64,000 bases of DNA from Triangularia verruculosa (Eukaryota; Ascomycota; Sordariomycetes; Sordariales; Podosporaceae). Location of the stretch: positions 124,001-188,000 of the forward strand of contig MU863929.1 in assembly GCA_033296885.1 (NCBI GenBank), in the 5' to 3' direction. The translations under genes were made by a program, and so were the position numbers. The notes under the pieces were generated by a model. The model saw only the letters and a program-made list of their open reading frames with translations. It was not told the DNA's origin and made no database searches. Of the stretch, positions 36,001-45,781 are shown piece by piece. The first letter of the stretch is position 1. Every line of letters starts with the position of its first letter.

Positions 36001-36270
36001 TACCGCTGGTTCATCCTCGTCGTTATCGTCGCCAGCGCCTGTGCGCAAGGGTGCCGATTTACCGGAGACGACCGAGTCTGTATCGGCGCTGTTGTGAAGC
36101 GGGGGAAATAGGACGGGCTCGGCGTCTGGCTCGGGGACTCGGGGAGGGCCATTTTGGCTTTGGGTAGCGGGAGCGGGAACCGCTGGCACTCCAGCTGGTG
36201 TCTCGGGAGGGCCACCTGCCGCAATTATGGCGCTGACCGCAAGTTGCGTTTCCGCTGTGTCGGCAGCCAT
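33085..36270 (-). CDS. FIG4: Polyphosphoinositide 5-phosphatase FIG4 (SAC domain)
   Basis: SAC-family lipid phosphatase of the Fab1-Vac14-Fig4 complex at the vacuole/endosome membrane, hydrolysing PI(3,5)P2 and supporting its synthesis. Single exon of 1061 aa from the first ATG (36270); the frame upstream of it contains no ATG. Order: a disordered Pro/Asp-rich N-terminus (about 1-115); the SAC domain starting near FSLYETASRFYIVGG; then the catalytic CX5R(T/S) motif CIDCLDRTNAAQF at about residue 580, followed by HQLHALG and DSQLVNTMETY-type segments. The C-terminal 250 residues are a Fig4-specific region with KFLEPRVLPPYEPVKG and then disordered stretches (Asn5, a run of alternating Glu/Gln). 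It is longer than yeast Fig4 (about 880) because of the disordered N- and C-termini. Sac1-type enzymes have two C-terminal membrane helices; none is seen here, which supports Fig4. Confidence 0.94.
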   Translation of the reverse strand: MAADTAETQLAVSAIIAAGGPPETPAGVPAVPAPATQSQNGPPRVPEPDAEPVLFPPLHNSADTDSVVSGKSAPLRTGAGDDNDEDEPAVARPFLRTSSPDPASSRPGVGPMAQDDEDEEARMGYGSGDGAGPRSRLLHKMHRFSLYETASRFYIVGGDVTEKRYRILKIDRTNDDESELSITDDKAVYTQKDMNELLDTIDDGNKGTGGLRLRCTTWGLLGFIKFTGPWYMLLITKKSTVAMIGGHYVYQIDGTDLIPLTSPNLKVDQRNTNTEESRFLGILNNLDLTRSFYYSYSYDITRTLQYNITRERAALINGHPCAVDDDFNSMFVWNNHLLQPVAKLLNAPYDWCRPIIHGYIDQAAVSVYGRTAHITVIARRSRYFAGARFLKRGANDLGYVANDVETEQIVSEALTTSFHAPGPKFFANPAYTSYVQHRGSIPLHWTQDNTGVTPKPPIELNLVDPFYSAAALHFDNLFERYGAPIYALNLVKSRERTPRESKLLEEYTRAINYLNQFLPADKKIIHRAWDMSRAAKSRDQDVIGTLEEIAEDVLITTGFFHNGDGHTSPIRVQNGVARTNCIDCLDRTNAAQFVIGKRALGHQLHALGILGDTSISYDTDAVNLFTHMYHDHGDTIAVQYGGSQLVNTMETYRKINQWTSHSRDMIESFKRYYNNSFLDGQRQEAYNLFLGNYIFTHGQPMLWDLATDYYLHHEDPRTWLDKIKRDYIHWYTPKFLEPRVLPPYEPVKGKPPHSSKPMSIYDDYWLEYYRPSTLSSFVKMFPYKMNSTLRYIPFKSTLDGRYDLSPFRVRTELGDSEAQEKKKAKKEVTIVAPHDMVRMADNAETSSNNEKAGNGSGPTPTSTTGSGSKGIFSHRWLQADKHTTTHGIMKDTSHHPHGAANNNNNNSGDEAKNKQTALEKSRAAQWTFTQVVQESLNPTVSAVEAEDYARYISHPQNLPLVVSSEIPLAEIEPEYQEYVNGSWQHEGLPISSPWPNKLGLPRRDNEEEEQEQEQDRELYLETVTVADNPLTVTEEDAQKKRYKAYRKWLRGKSLFKQQPLD

Positions 36271-37272
36271 GATTACATTGTACCGGAATTGCAGTCGTGA
36301 TATGCGATAGGGCAACAGGGAGGCCGGTGTGGGTTCACCAGAGGTCGGTCAGCCGCGGCGGCAGGTAGCACAATGATGTAATTACTTAACGGTGGGGCAG
36401 CCTGGGGGTGCTAGCTGATTCAGGGCGTCTCGTCCAGTGAAAGCACGGCACTCACAAGGCATCATGCATGTACAGAAAGGTAGAGACTCCAACGCAACCC
36501 AGCGAACAACAGTCAAAATCATTTGAAAGATGTTGGAATGCAACTTGGATTCTTTTTGGACTATTTCTGAAGGCATCTTGATTACCTTATGAGGACCCAA
36601 TTATTATATTCCAAGGCCCGTCTGCCGTTTCATGACGCCTGATTGCGGTTGCGGTACCTAATCTTTTGTCCATCTGACCTGATGTTTGCGCTGCCATCTC
36701 ATCCCAACTCCCTCCATGCAGTTCTTCTCAATAAGCCTCATAAGATGATCTTCAGCAATTTTGTATCGATAGCCACGATGGTGAGATCCTCCACTAGTAT
36801 ATCAGTTTACTCCAAAATCTGCGCTCACGAACCCTGGCTGACACATGGCCAACACCCTTTTAACTTAGACCAGGACTCTCCGGTTCAAAGATGGCCGCAA
36901 AAAGAACCACGACGGCTTCAAGTCTGGGCGCCAAATGTCCCAACTCAATATTCCGTGCCTCAGGAAAGGAAATGATCATGGCTTCTAGGCGGGCTATTCT
37001 TCTTACCTTCTTTGTTCATCTTCTCACTTGCTAATGTTTCCAACGCGGTGCTTAGGCCGTAGTCCAGCTTCTTGAGCACCAACATGTCAAGAGGCATCTC
37101 GATGAGACCAGTTGGTTCTTGCTGAGCATCTTTACTAGTGTCTATGGGGAAAACAAGCTGTCTCCCTGTTTTTCCTTTCGGCATGTCATTCGTTTCCCCC
37201 CGGGTACCCGGTGTCCGCAAAATAAGCTTCAAGCTGGTGTTCAAGTGGCCCAGCATCTCTTTACCTTGAGCC
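36271..37272. other. Divergent promoter region FIG4 / membrane protein
   Basis: About 1 kb between divergent starts. A minus frame at 36960-37286 (108 aa) has no recognisable domain and overlaps the membrane-protein start. Nothing else identified. Confidence 0.55.
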
Positions 37273-39459
37273 ATGCCCTCGAGCACTCCAGGAGCATGCG
37301 AGTCGTCCGCGCGTCACCTCGCAACTCCTTCCCGTCGCGCAGATTCAACATTGCGGCCTCGTCCTCTCCAAAGGACCATGGCCAACTCGACGACCGTGGC
37401 CGGATCTTTGTTGAGTCCGCGTGGTAGGGAAGACAATGTCTTGAGCGTTCCCGAGCCTCCTCCTCCCCCTCCTCCTCCTCCTCCTCCACCGCCATCGCTC
37501 CCTGGCCATCGAGCTGAACAAGTTGCGCCTTTTTCCCACCCAGAAATCACACGTAGACGGCCCGTGCGATCCACAACGATCTTGACAGAGTATACCACAA
37601 TTACCACCACTCCAATTGTCGTTGTATTTGATGAAGGTCCGGCTATCACGGAAGTCTTTGAGCCTCTTCCCTCCCCGGACCTCTCTGAACAAGAGTCGGA
37701 GCAGCCCGAGAGCTCAATAACCACCTCAGAAGAGATACCACTCATTTCTACCAAGCCAGTGACTCTTGTCACGAGAACAAGGTAAGGAAGTCTATGCTAC
37801 CCGTCTTATAAGGTATCAGCTGACAATAACCCAGACTTGCTGGGGCGACTGAACCCACCCCCGCAAGCTCGGGGGCAATGGACGGCGCGTCAGTATCCTC
37901 AAGATAAATGGTGACCTGGTAGCCATTTTCAGCTGACTGAGTTCTTCCAGTGCGTACGCTCCTCCGCCAGAACCGACAGGTTCTGTGACCGTTGATCTTC
38001 CTCAATATCAGACTGGGGCGCTCTTGGCCGGATATTGTTCGTCCGCGCAATACACGCTCATTGACGATGGTGGGCCAACCATGATACATGCTCCTTTTAT
38101 TGGCTGCATCAATGACAAGCCAGATTGTTGCCCTTTCACACCCATCAACACAGTTCGGAGAGCGAAGGCCGTCGCGATAGCTAGTTCTGGTGTATTTCCA
38201 AGCCCGCACAATCAGAAAGATGCGATCATGAAGAGCTGTGCTCCAGATTACTACAGCATTTCTGGAGGCTGTTGTCCAAGGTACGTCATATTGTCGTCCG
38301 AGGTAGAGTCCGTGAGCATCAGAAACTGAATACAGGTCATAGCGGCTTCACACCTTGGACATCGACCGTGGGAGGCCAAACACCATGTGTCAGCCCTCTT
38401 ACAGCGACCACAGAGGTACCTCCGATCACAGCTGCGCCCGCCGCGACGACGACAACACCGACCATGGCGGTTACGGGGGTTGTCTTTGCCATGCAATATC
38501 CACTGGAGGAAGCCTCAGGGGGCCTCTCCAGTGGAACTATCGCAGGCATAGTAGTTGGGATTATTATGGGAGTATTACTTTTGGCAGCCCTGATTTTCTT
38601 CATCTACCGCTGGCGGCGCAGTAAACAGCTCGAAAGCTTCAAGAACGAACTCCATCAAAACTTCTACGGCGACAATGGCACTGGAACGTCTGAAGTTCCA
38701 ACGCTCGTTAACAATACCAACTCAAATAGCATTCAAGGAAGCACGACAACAATGATGAATCATCCACCAAGACAAAGTTCTCTCTATGGTACTCAGTACA
38801 TGCACCACAGCACCATCAAGCGAGACTCTGCTGCCAGCGTCAGGCACAAAGAACAACGAGACTTTCAGCCAACCGACAGCTCAGTCGAACCGGATACCCC
38901 TGACTCGGCCTACCCGCAGGGACAACAACCAAGGGAACCGATGATGAGGCGTGAATCAGCGCACACACTAGCGTCAGAGCTGTCATTCCCAGATGATGAC
39001 TTTTACGATAACATCCTGCCCACTCCGGGCACCCCGGCGACTTCGGCGGATGGAATTTTTTATTCCAACAGCCGTAGCAACCACCATCTTACGAACGACG
39101 GCGTTGTGTCTGGGTCTGAACTGCATTTGGCGAAGCCGCAAAGATTGTCGAGAGGATACCCGAGGATAGTGTACACACATTCCCATGGGCATGGAAGCAG
39201 TACAAGTGTACCCGCTACAGAGAACGGCGGCAGTGGTGGTGAGACTGGCGGTGCGGGGCGGCCGTCTACTTCGACGTCAGGAAGCATGAGCGGGCCAGCC
39301 AGTATCTGCAGTCGACCACCAACCAGACTGGAGATGCTGCCTGGCACGCCGGAGGAGAATAGTAGAGAGAGTAAGGATCGCGAGAGAGATGTGGAGCTGC
39401 GAGTTGAATTTCTGGAAGAGGTACTAGAAATGCTGGATGACGATTGTGACATAGGATGA
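37273..39459 (+). CDS. Single-pass membrane protein with Cys-rich ectodomain (unknown)
   Basis: Exons 37273-37781, 37835-37888, 37951-38280 and 38343-39459 give 669 aa; a start at 37378 would give 634 aa. I do not know its name. Order: a disordered N-terminus with a run of 13 Pro (37456-37494) and a Ser/Thr-rich mucin-like stretch; a Cys-rich segment with AGYCSS, GCINDKPDCCPF, MKSCAP and GGCCP; and a Thr-rich stalk. A 23-residue hydrophobic helix follows at about residues 366-388 (AGIVVGIIMGVLLLAALIFFIY) with WRRSK as the stop-transfer signal. A 280-residue Ser/Gly-rich cytosolic tail ends in a short acidic coiled coil. The layout resembles fungal cell-surface sensors (Wsc/Mid2-like) without being one of them. 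No signal peptide is visible, so an upstream exon may be missing or the helix itself may be the signal anchor. Introns 1-3 have good branch points (CTGAC in the first two). Confidence 0.75.
37456..37494 (+). repeat. CCT trinucleotide repeat encoding 13 Pro
   Basis: In-frame CCT/CTC repeat inside exon 1 of the membrane protein. Such repeats vary in length between strains, so its length may differ among isolates. Confidence 0.8.
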
Positions 39460-40905
39460 TGAGGATGATGAATCATGTATAAAGACGCTTTGGGATATGA
39501 AGGGGGAGAGACAGAGGTGATTATCGACGACAGGATACGACGGAGACCATGACGTTGGAATACGAAGACGATATGACGGACAGATACAGATCGGGGAGGA
39601 GGGAGGTGACTGGCAAAGGCCTGAGCCACTGGGCTTTCACTGCCAGGTCGTCTGTGGTAGGTGGGATGATGAATGAGGATGAGGATGATCTAGAATTAAG
39701 TGGGGAGGATATCTGTCTGCGCTCGTTTTATCTCGTGAACCGTCGTCGGGGTTGAGTACATGAATTTTTGATACGTCAAACAAATGAATACATGTCGTAC
39801 ATGGGCAAGGAGATGAACAAATATGAAGAGAATGAGAAATCTGGGGAACATCTGGGAGAATTTGGACATCAAAAACTGGTAGTTTGGATATTGGCTTACT
39901 GGGTTTGAAGGATAGCTACACTGACATTCTGCACTTTTTTCCTGGGTCATATTTCGTTTCTCCTATCTTTTCTCCAATTCTCTAGCTCACTCACACTTTA
40001 TGGTACTTTTCTTTCTTACAGATGGTATATTTTAATAGCAACTTCCCTTTTCTTAACTGCCGTGTCCTAATTGATATGCACAGTAACATACACCACTCCA
40101 CTACAAAACGTGAAGAGCCATTCAAAACTGGCATGTAAGTTCCTCCAAAAGCTGCCTGGAAGCTCATAGAAAACACCTGCACCAAGCCGCCATTCCTCAA
40201 GAATTTGGTGTACTTAGATATAAGACCCTATAACGTGACATCAACTTACATCTCCATCCCGTCTACCAGCCGCTCTACAGAATCCACTCGAACAATTCCC
40301 TTTCTACCTTATCCCGTCAATCGGGACCACCGGGTTATCACAGCCGAATAATAAATGTCCGATCTTAAGGGTCCCTCCGCTGCATACCACACGGCATTTA
40401 CACTTGTAAGTCCCCTGCACGATGATATCAGCCCCAGCTTTCACCGCCAATTGTCTGATCTGAGCTGTTGTGTAACCCCTCATTTTCTACAAAACGTTTC
40501 ATGTGCTGTCATTTGTTGTGGAAGGATGCCGAACGGTGACTGGCTCAAAATTCAAAAGTTGGGAAGTGATCGACACTCAGTGACGCAGTTCCGATACTTG
40601 GTACTCCTCCTCCATTCCTGGAGGGGAAAGCAGGTTATCTGAACGGGGACACAAATGACCACTTCACTTACACATATCCCTATATCAATATCAAGATGGG
40701 GTAATTGGAATTTCAAGGCTGGTTGTGTGTTGTTCAAAAAGTTTCATCAATCAACAACATCAAAATTGTCAACTGATCCTGGCAGGTGAAAAAGGGGGTC
40801 ACTTTTCGACCTTTCAACTCATCACCTTCACACCCCAACCTCATATTTCTATTCTACAATTTCATGACATCTATGACTTATAAAGAAAACTTATAATTGC
40901 GTATA
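39460..40905. other. Intergenic region, 1.45 kb
   Basis: Between two plus-strand genes. It is AT-richer than the flanking genes; open frames are short and without domains. It holds the 3' UTR of the membrane protein and the promoter of the repeat-rich gene. Confidence 0.55.
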
Positions 40906-42072
40906 ATGCCTTCACGACCAGCAAGATTACCCCGGCGTATCAGCCATTCCACACCCCCAAGCACAACTTATGCTCGGGATTACGATGACAATGACGACCA
41001 TGACAGTCCTAGACGAGGGCGAAGAGGTTCAGCAGACGACTACCATCATCGGTCGCACAGGAGAAGGAGGAGTAGAGACCCAGACGACGACTACCATGAT
41101 TCAAGAGATAAACACTCTCACCGAAGCGGAAGAAGAAGTATCGACTCAGACGACGAGACTCACCATGACCGGCGGGATCGCCACAGCAGAAGAAGGGGAA
41201 GAAATATCGACTCAGACGACGAGACTTACCATGACCAGCGAGATCATCACCGTCGAAGAAGGGGTAGAAGCATCGACGCAGACGATAGTTCTTACTATGA
41301 CGACCCAAGAGAACATCGCTCTCACCGAAGCCGTGGAAGAGACAGGAGCGTCGACTCAGATCGATACTACCACTCCGGTGACGAAGAGGAATCCCGTTCA
41401 AATCGTGGTCGGCGCCGGTCCATCCGCCACCCCATCAGAGACGCCTATCGCTCACCGTCACGGTCATCGTCAACCTCCTCCTCGTCATCAGACAGCGACT
41501 CTGACCGCGCCCATGAACCTGCCCCCAAGAAACCCAGCCGTCTCCGTCGCATAGCCCGCAGCGTCAGCCGTCTTGGTCGTCGCCGCCAGCAATCGCCCTC
41601 GTCCAGGTCTTCTTCCCCTTCACGATCCCGCTCGAGAGGCGACAAAGACCGTTCCAAGTCCAACCCACCGCATTCCTCTTCGAAACACAACGAGGCACAC
41701 TCCCCTGCCGACTTAATCTACACAGCCGCGCGCACTGCCTTCGAAGCAGGGGCCGTGGCCGCTCTCAAGCTCCGGGATGATCCCTCTCCATTGTTAGGTG
41801 CCAAAGGCGGGAAAATTGCAGCTGCAGCAATAGGCGCTGCCGTTGTTGATACTTTTATCGATAAGAAGCATCCCAAGAGAAAAGGCGGATTGAGGCATAC
41901 CGTCATGAGGCAAGCCACGCAGATGGCAATAGGGAATTTGGTCATGCAGGCTGTCGTTCAGTCCGATAAGAGGCATGGAAAGAAGGTTCCTGTTCTGACC
42001 AGTGTGAGAGGGAAGGGGGCCGGGAGGATGAAGACGGGAGGGGCAGGACGAGTAGGTGGTGGGAGGAGGTGA
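40906..42072 (+). CDS. Arg/Asp/Ser/His-rich repeat protein with conserved C-terminal module (unknown)
   Basis: 388-aa uninterrupted frame from ATG 40906. The first 240 residues are extremely polar: RD/RS/HR-rich with at least three tandem copies of a unit of about 21 residues of the type RRGRxIDSDDETYHDQRDHH (about 41120-41340). Then come a Ser-rich run, an SRSR segment and basic patches. The last 120 residues differ: SPADLIYTAARTAFEAGAV, then AKGGKIAAAAIGAAVVDTFI, which looks like a glycine-zipper helix, then KKHPKRKGGLRHTVMRQATQ and a basic Gly-rich tail. I do not recognise a named family, though fungal proteins with this C-terminal layout exist. SR/RD content suggests RNA or nucleoprotein association, whereas the Gly/Ala helix might insert in membranes or self-associate. 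Both are guesses. Confidence 0.78.
   Translation: MPSRPARLPRRISHSTPPSTTYARDYDDNDDHDSPRRGRRGSADDYHHRSHRRRRSRDPDDDYHDSRDKHSHRSGRRSIDSDDETHHDRRDRHSRRRGRNIDSDDETYHDQRDHHRRRRGRSIDADDSSYYDDPREHRSHRSRGRDRSVDSDRYYHSGDEEESRSNRGRRRSIRHPIRDAYRSPSRSSSTSSSSSDSDSDRAHEPAPKKPSRLRRIARSVSRLGRRRQQSPSSRSSSPSRSRSRGDKDRSKSNPPHSSSKHNEAHSPADLIYTAARTAFEAGAVAALKLRDDPSPLLGAKGGKIAAAAIGAAVVDTFIDKKHPKRKGGLRHTVMRQATQMAIGNLVMQAVVQSDKRHGKKVPVLTSVRGKGAGRMKTGGAGRVGGGRR
41115..41345 (+). repeat. In-frame tandem repeat of about 63 bp
   Basis: Three to four diverging copies of a unit containing ATCGACTCAGACGACGAGAC. It keeps the coding frame of the 388-aa protein and also leaves the +1 frame and an antisense frame open across the array. 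Confidence 0.8.
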
Positions 42073-43042
42073 TACCTGCCAGTATTTCTGAGGATTTGTT
42101 CACGCCGTGGTTCTCGTTTGTCTTTGGTGGGATGCACGAATACTCCTGTGGTATGATGATGGGTGCTGCTTCAAATACTGGCTAATTTGCTTCTCGTACC
42201 GGATGTTGGCTGATATTGTTCTGGATGACAACTGCAATAATGACCTGATGACTGCAACGAAGAAAAAGGGAAGGGTAGAAAAAAGACATGAGAAATAGCG
42301 TGAAACAAATGCCTTGCATTTTCACGGCAGGAAGCTAGGAAAGAATGTAGGCTGCATTTGTCAACCAGCTTTCTCCGAAACTAAAATGCTGATGTTGCTC
42401 TGTCTTACAGCTCGAATCGAGATCTGGGAGACATAAGACTCACCTGGTCTCAGCCCACCACCCATTCCTTTGGTAACATTTTCAGTTGGTGTTTCTCCCA
42501 TGGCGGTCTGATAGCGATCTCCCCAGGTAAAACGGTGGACTGTTGACATCTCCGGATTGCTGAGTCTGATTAGTGCCCAGTCACAAGGAGACCGTCGGAT
42601 CTAGCCTGGAAACCGACAGCTTTTCATCCCAAAGCATCAAGTCCAAGGGACATTGAACGGGCATCGGTTCCTGGCCGGCTCCTTGTTGCTGTCTTAGATC
42701 TTGGCATGGACTCGGTGTCCGGCAGCAAAGACGTGAGGGGAATGTCGGACGGTGGTTTATTGCCGTTTTGAGGCATTCAGCTCCAGCCCGTCAGCCACGG
42801 ACTCTCTCCAAATCGGACCCCGAACAAGCTTATGTGAGGCGCTCTGCAACGGTTGTCTAAGCAAGATCGATTACCGTTGTTTAAATAGAAAGTCAACGGC
42901 CGTAACGGTTTGATTTGTGCAGTCAGCCTCATCATCAGTCATTTTCCAGTGATTTCCTGTAGATGATATACAGACTCACAGAGTCGATATCCGCTACATT
43001 CCAACCTCATTTCCAGAAAAAGGCCCAGTACCAGTAGAAAAA
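42073..43042. other. Intergenic region, 0.97 kb
   Basis: 3' UTR of the repeat protein and promoter of the FSH hydrolase gene. No coding frame or RNA gene recognised. Confidence 0.55.
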
Positions 43043-43916
43043 ATGAGGATTCTAGGGCTCCATGGCCAAGGCACGAGCGCCTACATCTTCAAATCTCAAA
43101 CAGGTCAGTTGCAAAGCCTTTCCCCATCCGTCACACCAAAGACTTACCAAAACAACAGTTGCCCTGAGATCCAAGCTCCCAAAAAGCTACACATTTGACT
43201 TTGTTGATGCTCCTTTTCATTGCGCCCCAGCGCCAGGCATCAAAGTCTTGTTCGACTCCAGCCATTACACCTGGTGGCCAAAAGCGACCATCAATGCCAT
43301 CAAGGGTGCGCATAAGTGGCTGATCGACTACATCGAGGAAAACGGACCGTATGATGCTGTAATCTGCTTTTCTCAAGGCTGTTCGCTTGTCAGCAGCTTT
43401 CTTCTCTACCACAACATGGAAACGCCCGATGAACCGCTCCCATTCAAAGCAGCCATCTTCATTTGCGGTGGTTTTCCCCTGGGAGTCCTCGAAGATCTCA
43501 ACTTGCCCGTCACGCAAAAAGCCCATGATGTCAACGATGCCACCGGCGCACTCCTCAAGAAAAAAGCCGGCGCCCTAATAGATCTGGCGAAGAACCTCGA
43601 CAAGATCAAGCCAGGGATGGGACTCTGGGACGATGTCAACGGTTTACTTCATGACCCATCAAAAATGCCAGACGAGAAGGATGTGTTTGGAATTGACTTT
43701 ACCGCCATGCCGAAGCAGGCCATGATCAAAATCCCAACGATTCATATCTATGGTGCCAAAGACCCCAGGTGGCCGTCCAGTGTCCAACTGGCACACTTCT
43801 GCGAGAACAGGAAGCAGTACGACCACGGCGGAGGACACGATATTCCCCGGTCGACGGATGTTTCGATCAAGATTGCGAAGATGCTGGAGGCGTTGAGGAA
43901 GGAGATTGGAGCATAG
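43043..43916 (+). CDS. FSH-family serine hydrolase
   Basis: Alpha/beta-hydrolase of the fungal FSH1-type family (related to human OVCA2), probably a small esterase. Exons are 43043-43103 and 43159-43916, 272 aa, with a 55-nt intron (donor GTCAGT, acceptor ACAG). The N-terminal MRILGLHGQGTSAYIFKSQT is the characteristic first strand and oxyanion loop. The nucleophile is Ser92 in ICFSQGC, a G-x-S-x-G variant in which Cys replaces the first Gly. The acid is Asp222 in YGAKDPRW and the base His247 in GGGHDIP. A lid-like insertion (about 125-185) contains KKKAGALIDLAKNL. There is no signal peptide, so a cytosolic enzyme. Some family members release or process polyketide-like esters, but no biosynthetic genes adjoin this one, so the substrate is not predictable. 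Confidence 0.92.
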
Positions 43917-44110
43917 CGATGGTCGGTACTTAGAAACAGTGGCATAATTCGGCGTTCGGGTTTCTGGCTGGGTTTCTTTTGTCTTGGATCGGTCGGTTGC
44001 GTTTGGGACCGGGGCATCGGGATTATACTACCATTCGGCAATGGGGCTTCATGGTTTTGACGATATTGGTGTTGTAGAGTGTACGAAGCAGGATAGAAAA
44101 GCGACCATAA

Positions 44111-44690
44111 TTATCACACTATCTTCTTGTTTGCCATGCAGTTGCTCAGATAGCAGGTGCGAGGGACAGTGACCCGGGTCGGGCAGGAACAGGTACCTCT
44201 CCCGTCATTGCACTTTTCAGGATTGAGCCCAGCTTTAACTCCGCTTCAATCCTTGAAGACTTTCGCAAGTCCTTCTTTAATCAAAGCTCTTCGCCCCGAT
44301 CCCCAACATCAACGTCGACTTACACGAGAGACACACTAAACCCCAACCCCGCAAACAGATATTCTTATTGTCTCCTCGAAAACATCTCCGAGGACTACAA
44401 CCAACTTGCGTCTTCGAGTTATTCCTGGATGTCAACCAAATACGGAGATCTCGGAGATGTCAGCGCCCTGAAAAATTGGGGGGGACCGGCGATGGCCGCC
44501 TGCTATCAGGGGGGCGAAATCCACGCATGTCATCGGTCACCGCTGACAACAGTAGGAGATAAGATCCTGGATCACAGATAAGCTCTCAACGCCGGGGATC
44601 AGCCCGCAGTTTGTCTATGCGCATGATTGGGAGGAGGGTGATTTTGTGCTTTTGGTTAGTTTAGCATTTGAGATTGGATAATAGTGCTTT
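44111..44690 (+). pseudogene. Possible decayed gene fragment (oxygenase-like tail)
   Basis: One frame stays open from 44111 to the stop at 44578-44580, about 156 codons, with only internal Met codons (44420s). A good acceptor-like CTTTTCAG sits at 44213-44220. A different frame then continues (about 44556-44680) as LSTPGISPQFVYAHDWEEGDFVLL. This loosely resembles the metal-site end of TauD-type 2-oxoglutarate dioxygenases. The frame change and lack of a start suggest a remnant, or an unrecognised multi-exon gene. Weak evidence; it may be chance. Confidence 0.2.
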
Positions 44691-44841
44691 TGGTGTGCAA
44701 TAGTATTTTAAGCCTCATTAAATTCGAGTATGAACGTGCTCGACCCAAAAGGTACGCGATGTTAGAAAAAAAAAGAAACCAAAAAGCTCGCCGCCATCCA
44801 CACTTTATTTGATTGTGGTAACCAGGCGCCGAAAACCTGAA

Positions 44842-44940
44842 AGGTTTTGCGAGGATTTGAACTTGAGGGCTATCGGTTGCAAGCCCTGTGGGGGGGAGCC
44901 GCAGTCAGCCCCAATACCCTGGCCACTTGACCATTTGGAA
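44842..44940 (-). ncRNA. tRNA-like Pol III element, not a canonical tRNA
   Basis: On the minus strand, TGGTCAAGTGG (44933-44923) matches the Pol III A-box consensus and GTTCAAATC (44862-44854) the B-box, 71 bases apart. T-runs follow on the same strand (complement of 44780-44784 and 44766-44774). The flanks do not pair as an acceptor stem and the T-stem has mismatches, so it is not a working tRNA. A tRNA pseudogene or a tRNA-derived short element is likelier. Confidence 0.35.
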
Positions 44941-45781
44941 GGGGCCAAGGTACTGGGACTGCTGGTGGAAGGTTCTCACTTGAACTAATATATATACCAT
45001 GGACGGTTGCTCCTTCCTTCCTTGATGTTTATGCCGGCATCGACCAGTGCTTCGAAGTTGGAGCCGTACCTATGGGTTTCTCGTCACTCCGAGCAGTGTG
45101 GTTGATCTAGCAAAAGCATCCCTAGTTGGCGAGGCACTTTAATGGCATAGAGGAACCACCATGATGAACATGATGATGAACACCCAAGTATAATGAATGC
45201 ATTAGCTATAGATAGAGAGAGCTGCCACACACGAAAACCAAGTTACAACACATCAAAATCGAATATTTTCTTTTCTTTCTCATAACGAGACCTCGCCAGT
45301 TCCATAAACACCAAAAGAATCTCCACGACTTAGCTACCTGACCAGGTCTCACAAAGTAACGTGAAATATAACACACATGAGAGAGACAAGAAGACTCAAC
45401 CGAGAGAGTGAGGTAAAGACAGAGAGCAAAACAAATACCCAAGAAACTGTCCGAATCACAACCCAGAAATGTTCATCATCATCGTTCCTATACGTAAAAC
45501 AGATACCTATGCTTGACAAGTGATCCCCTTTCTGTCAGTTCATCACACAGCGCACGTACCGACTTGTACAATTCGTTCTCGTTTCGTTTCCATCCCCGTT
45601 GTCGTATCATAACTTCATAATGGAAAAAGAATCCCCTCATCTTTCCTCCTTTCCCTTCCTCAAACGTAATGATCGCTTTGCTGTGATGGTGACAGATGTG
45701 ATAAAGAAATAGAAACCGGAATGTCCAAAAAAAAAGGAAGAAAGAAAGAAATACAATAGCCAAAAAAAGTCCAAAATGAAT

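Larger units (their letters stand above)
43917..45781. other. Intergenic region with tRNA-like element and possible gene remnant
   Basis: 1.86 kb between convergent genes. It contains an ATG-poor open stretch at 44111-44580, a second open frame at about 44556-44680, and an A-box/B-box element on the minus strand (44854-44933), described separately. The right 600 bases are probably the 3' UTR of the RBR ligase gene. Confidence 0.55.
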
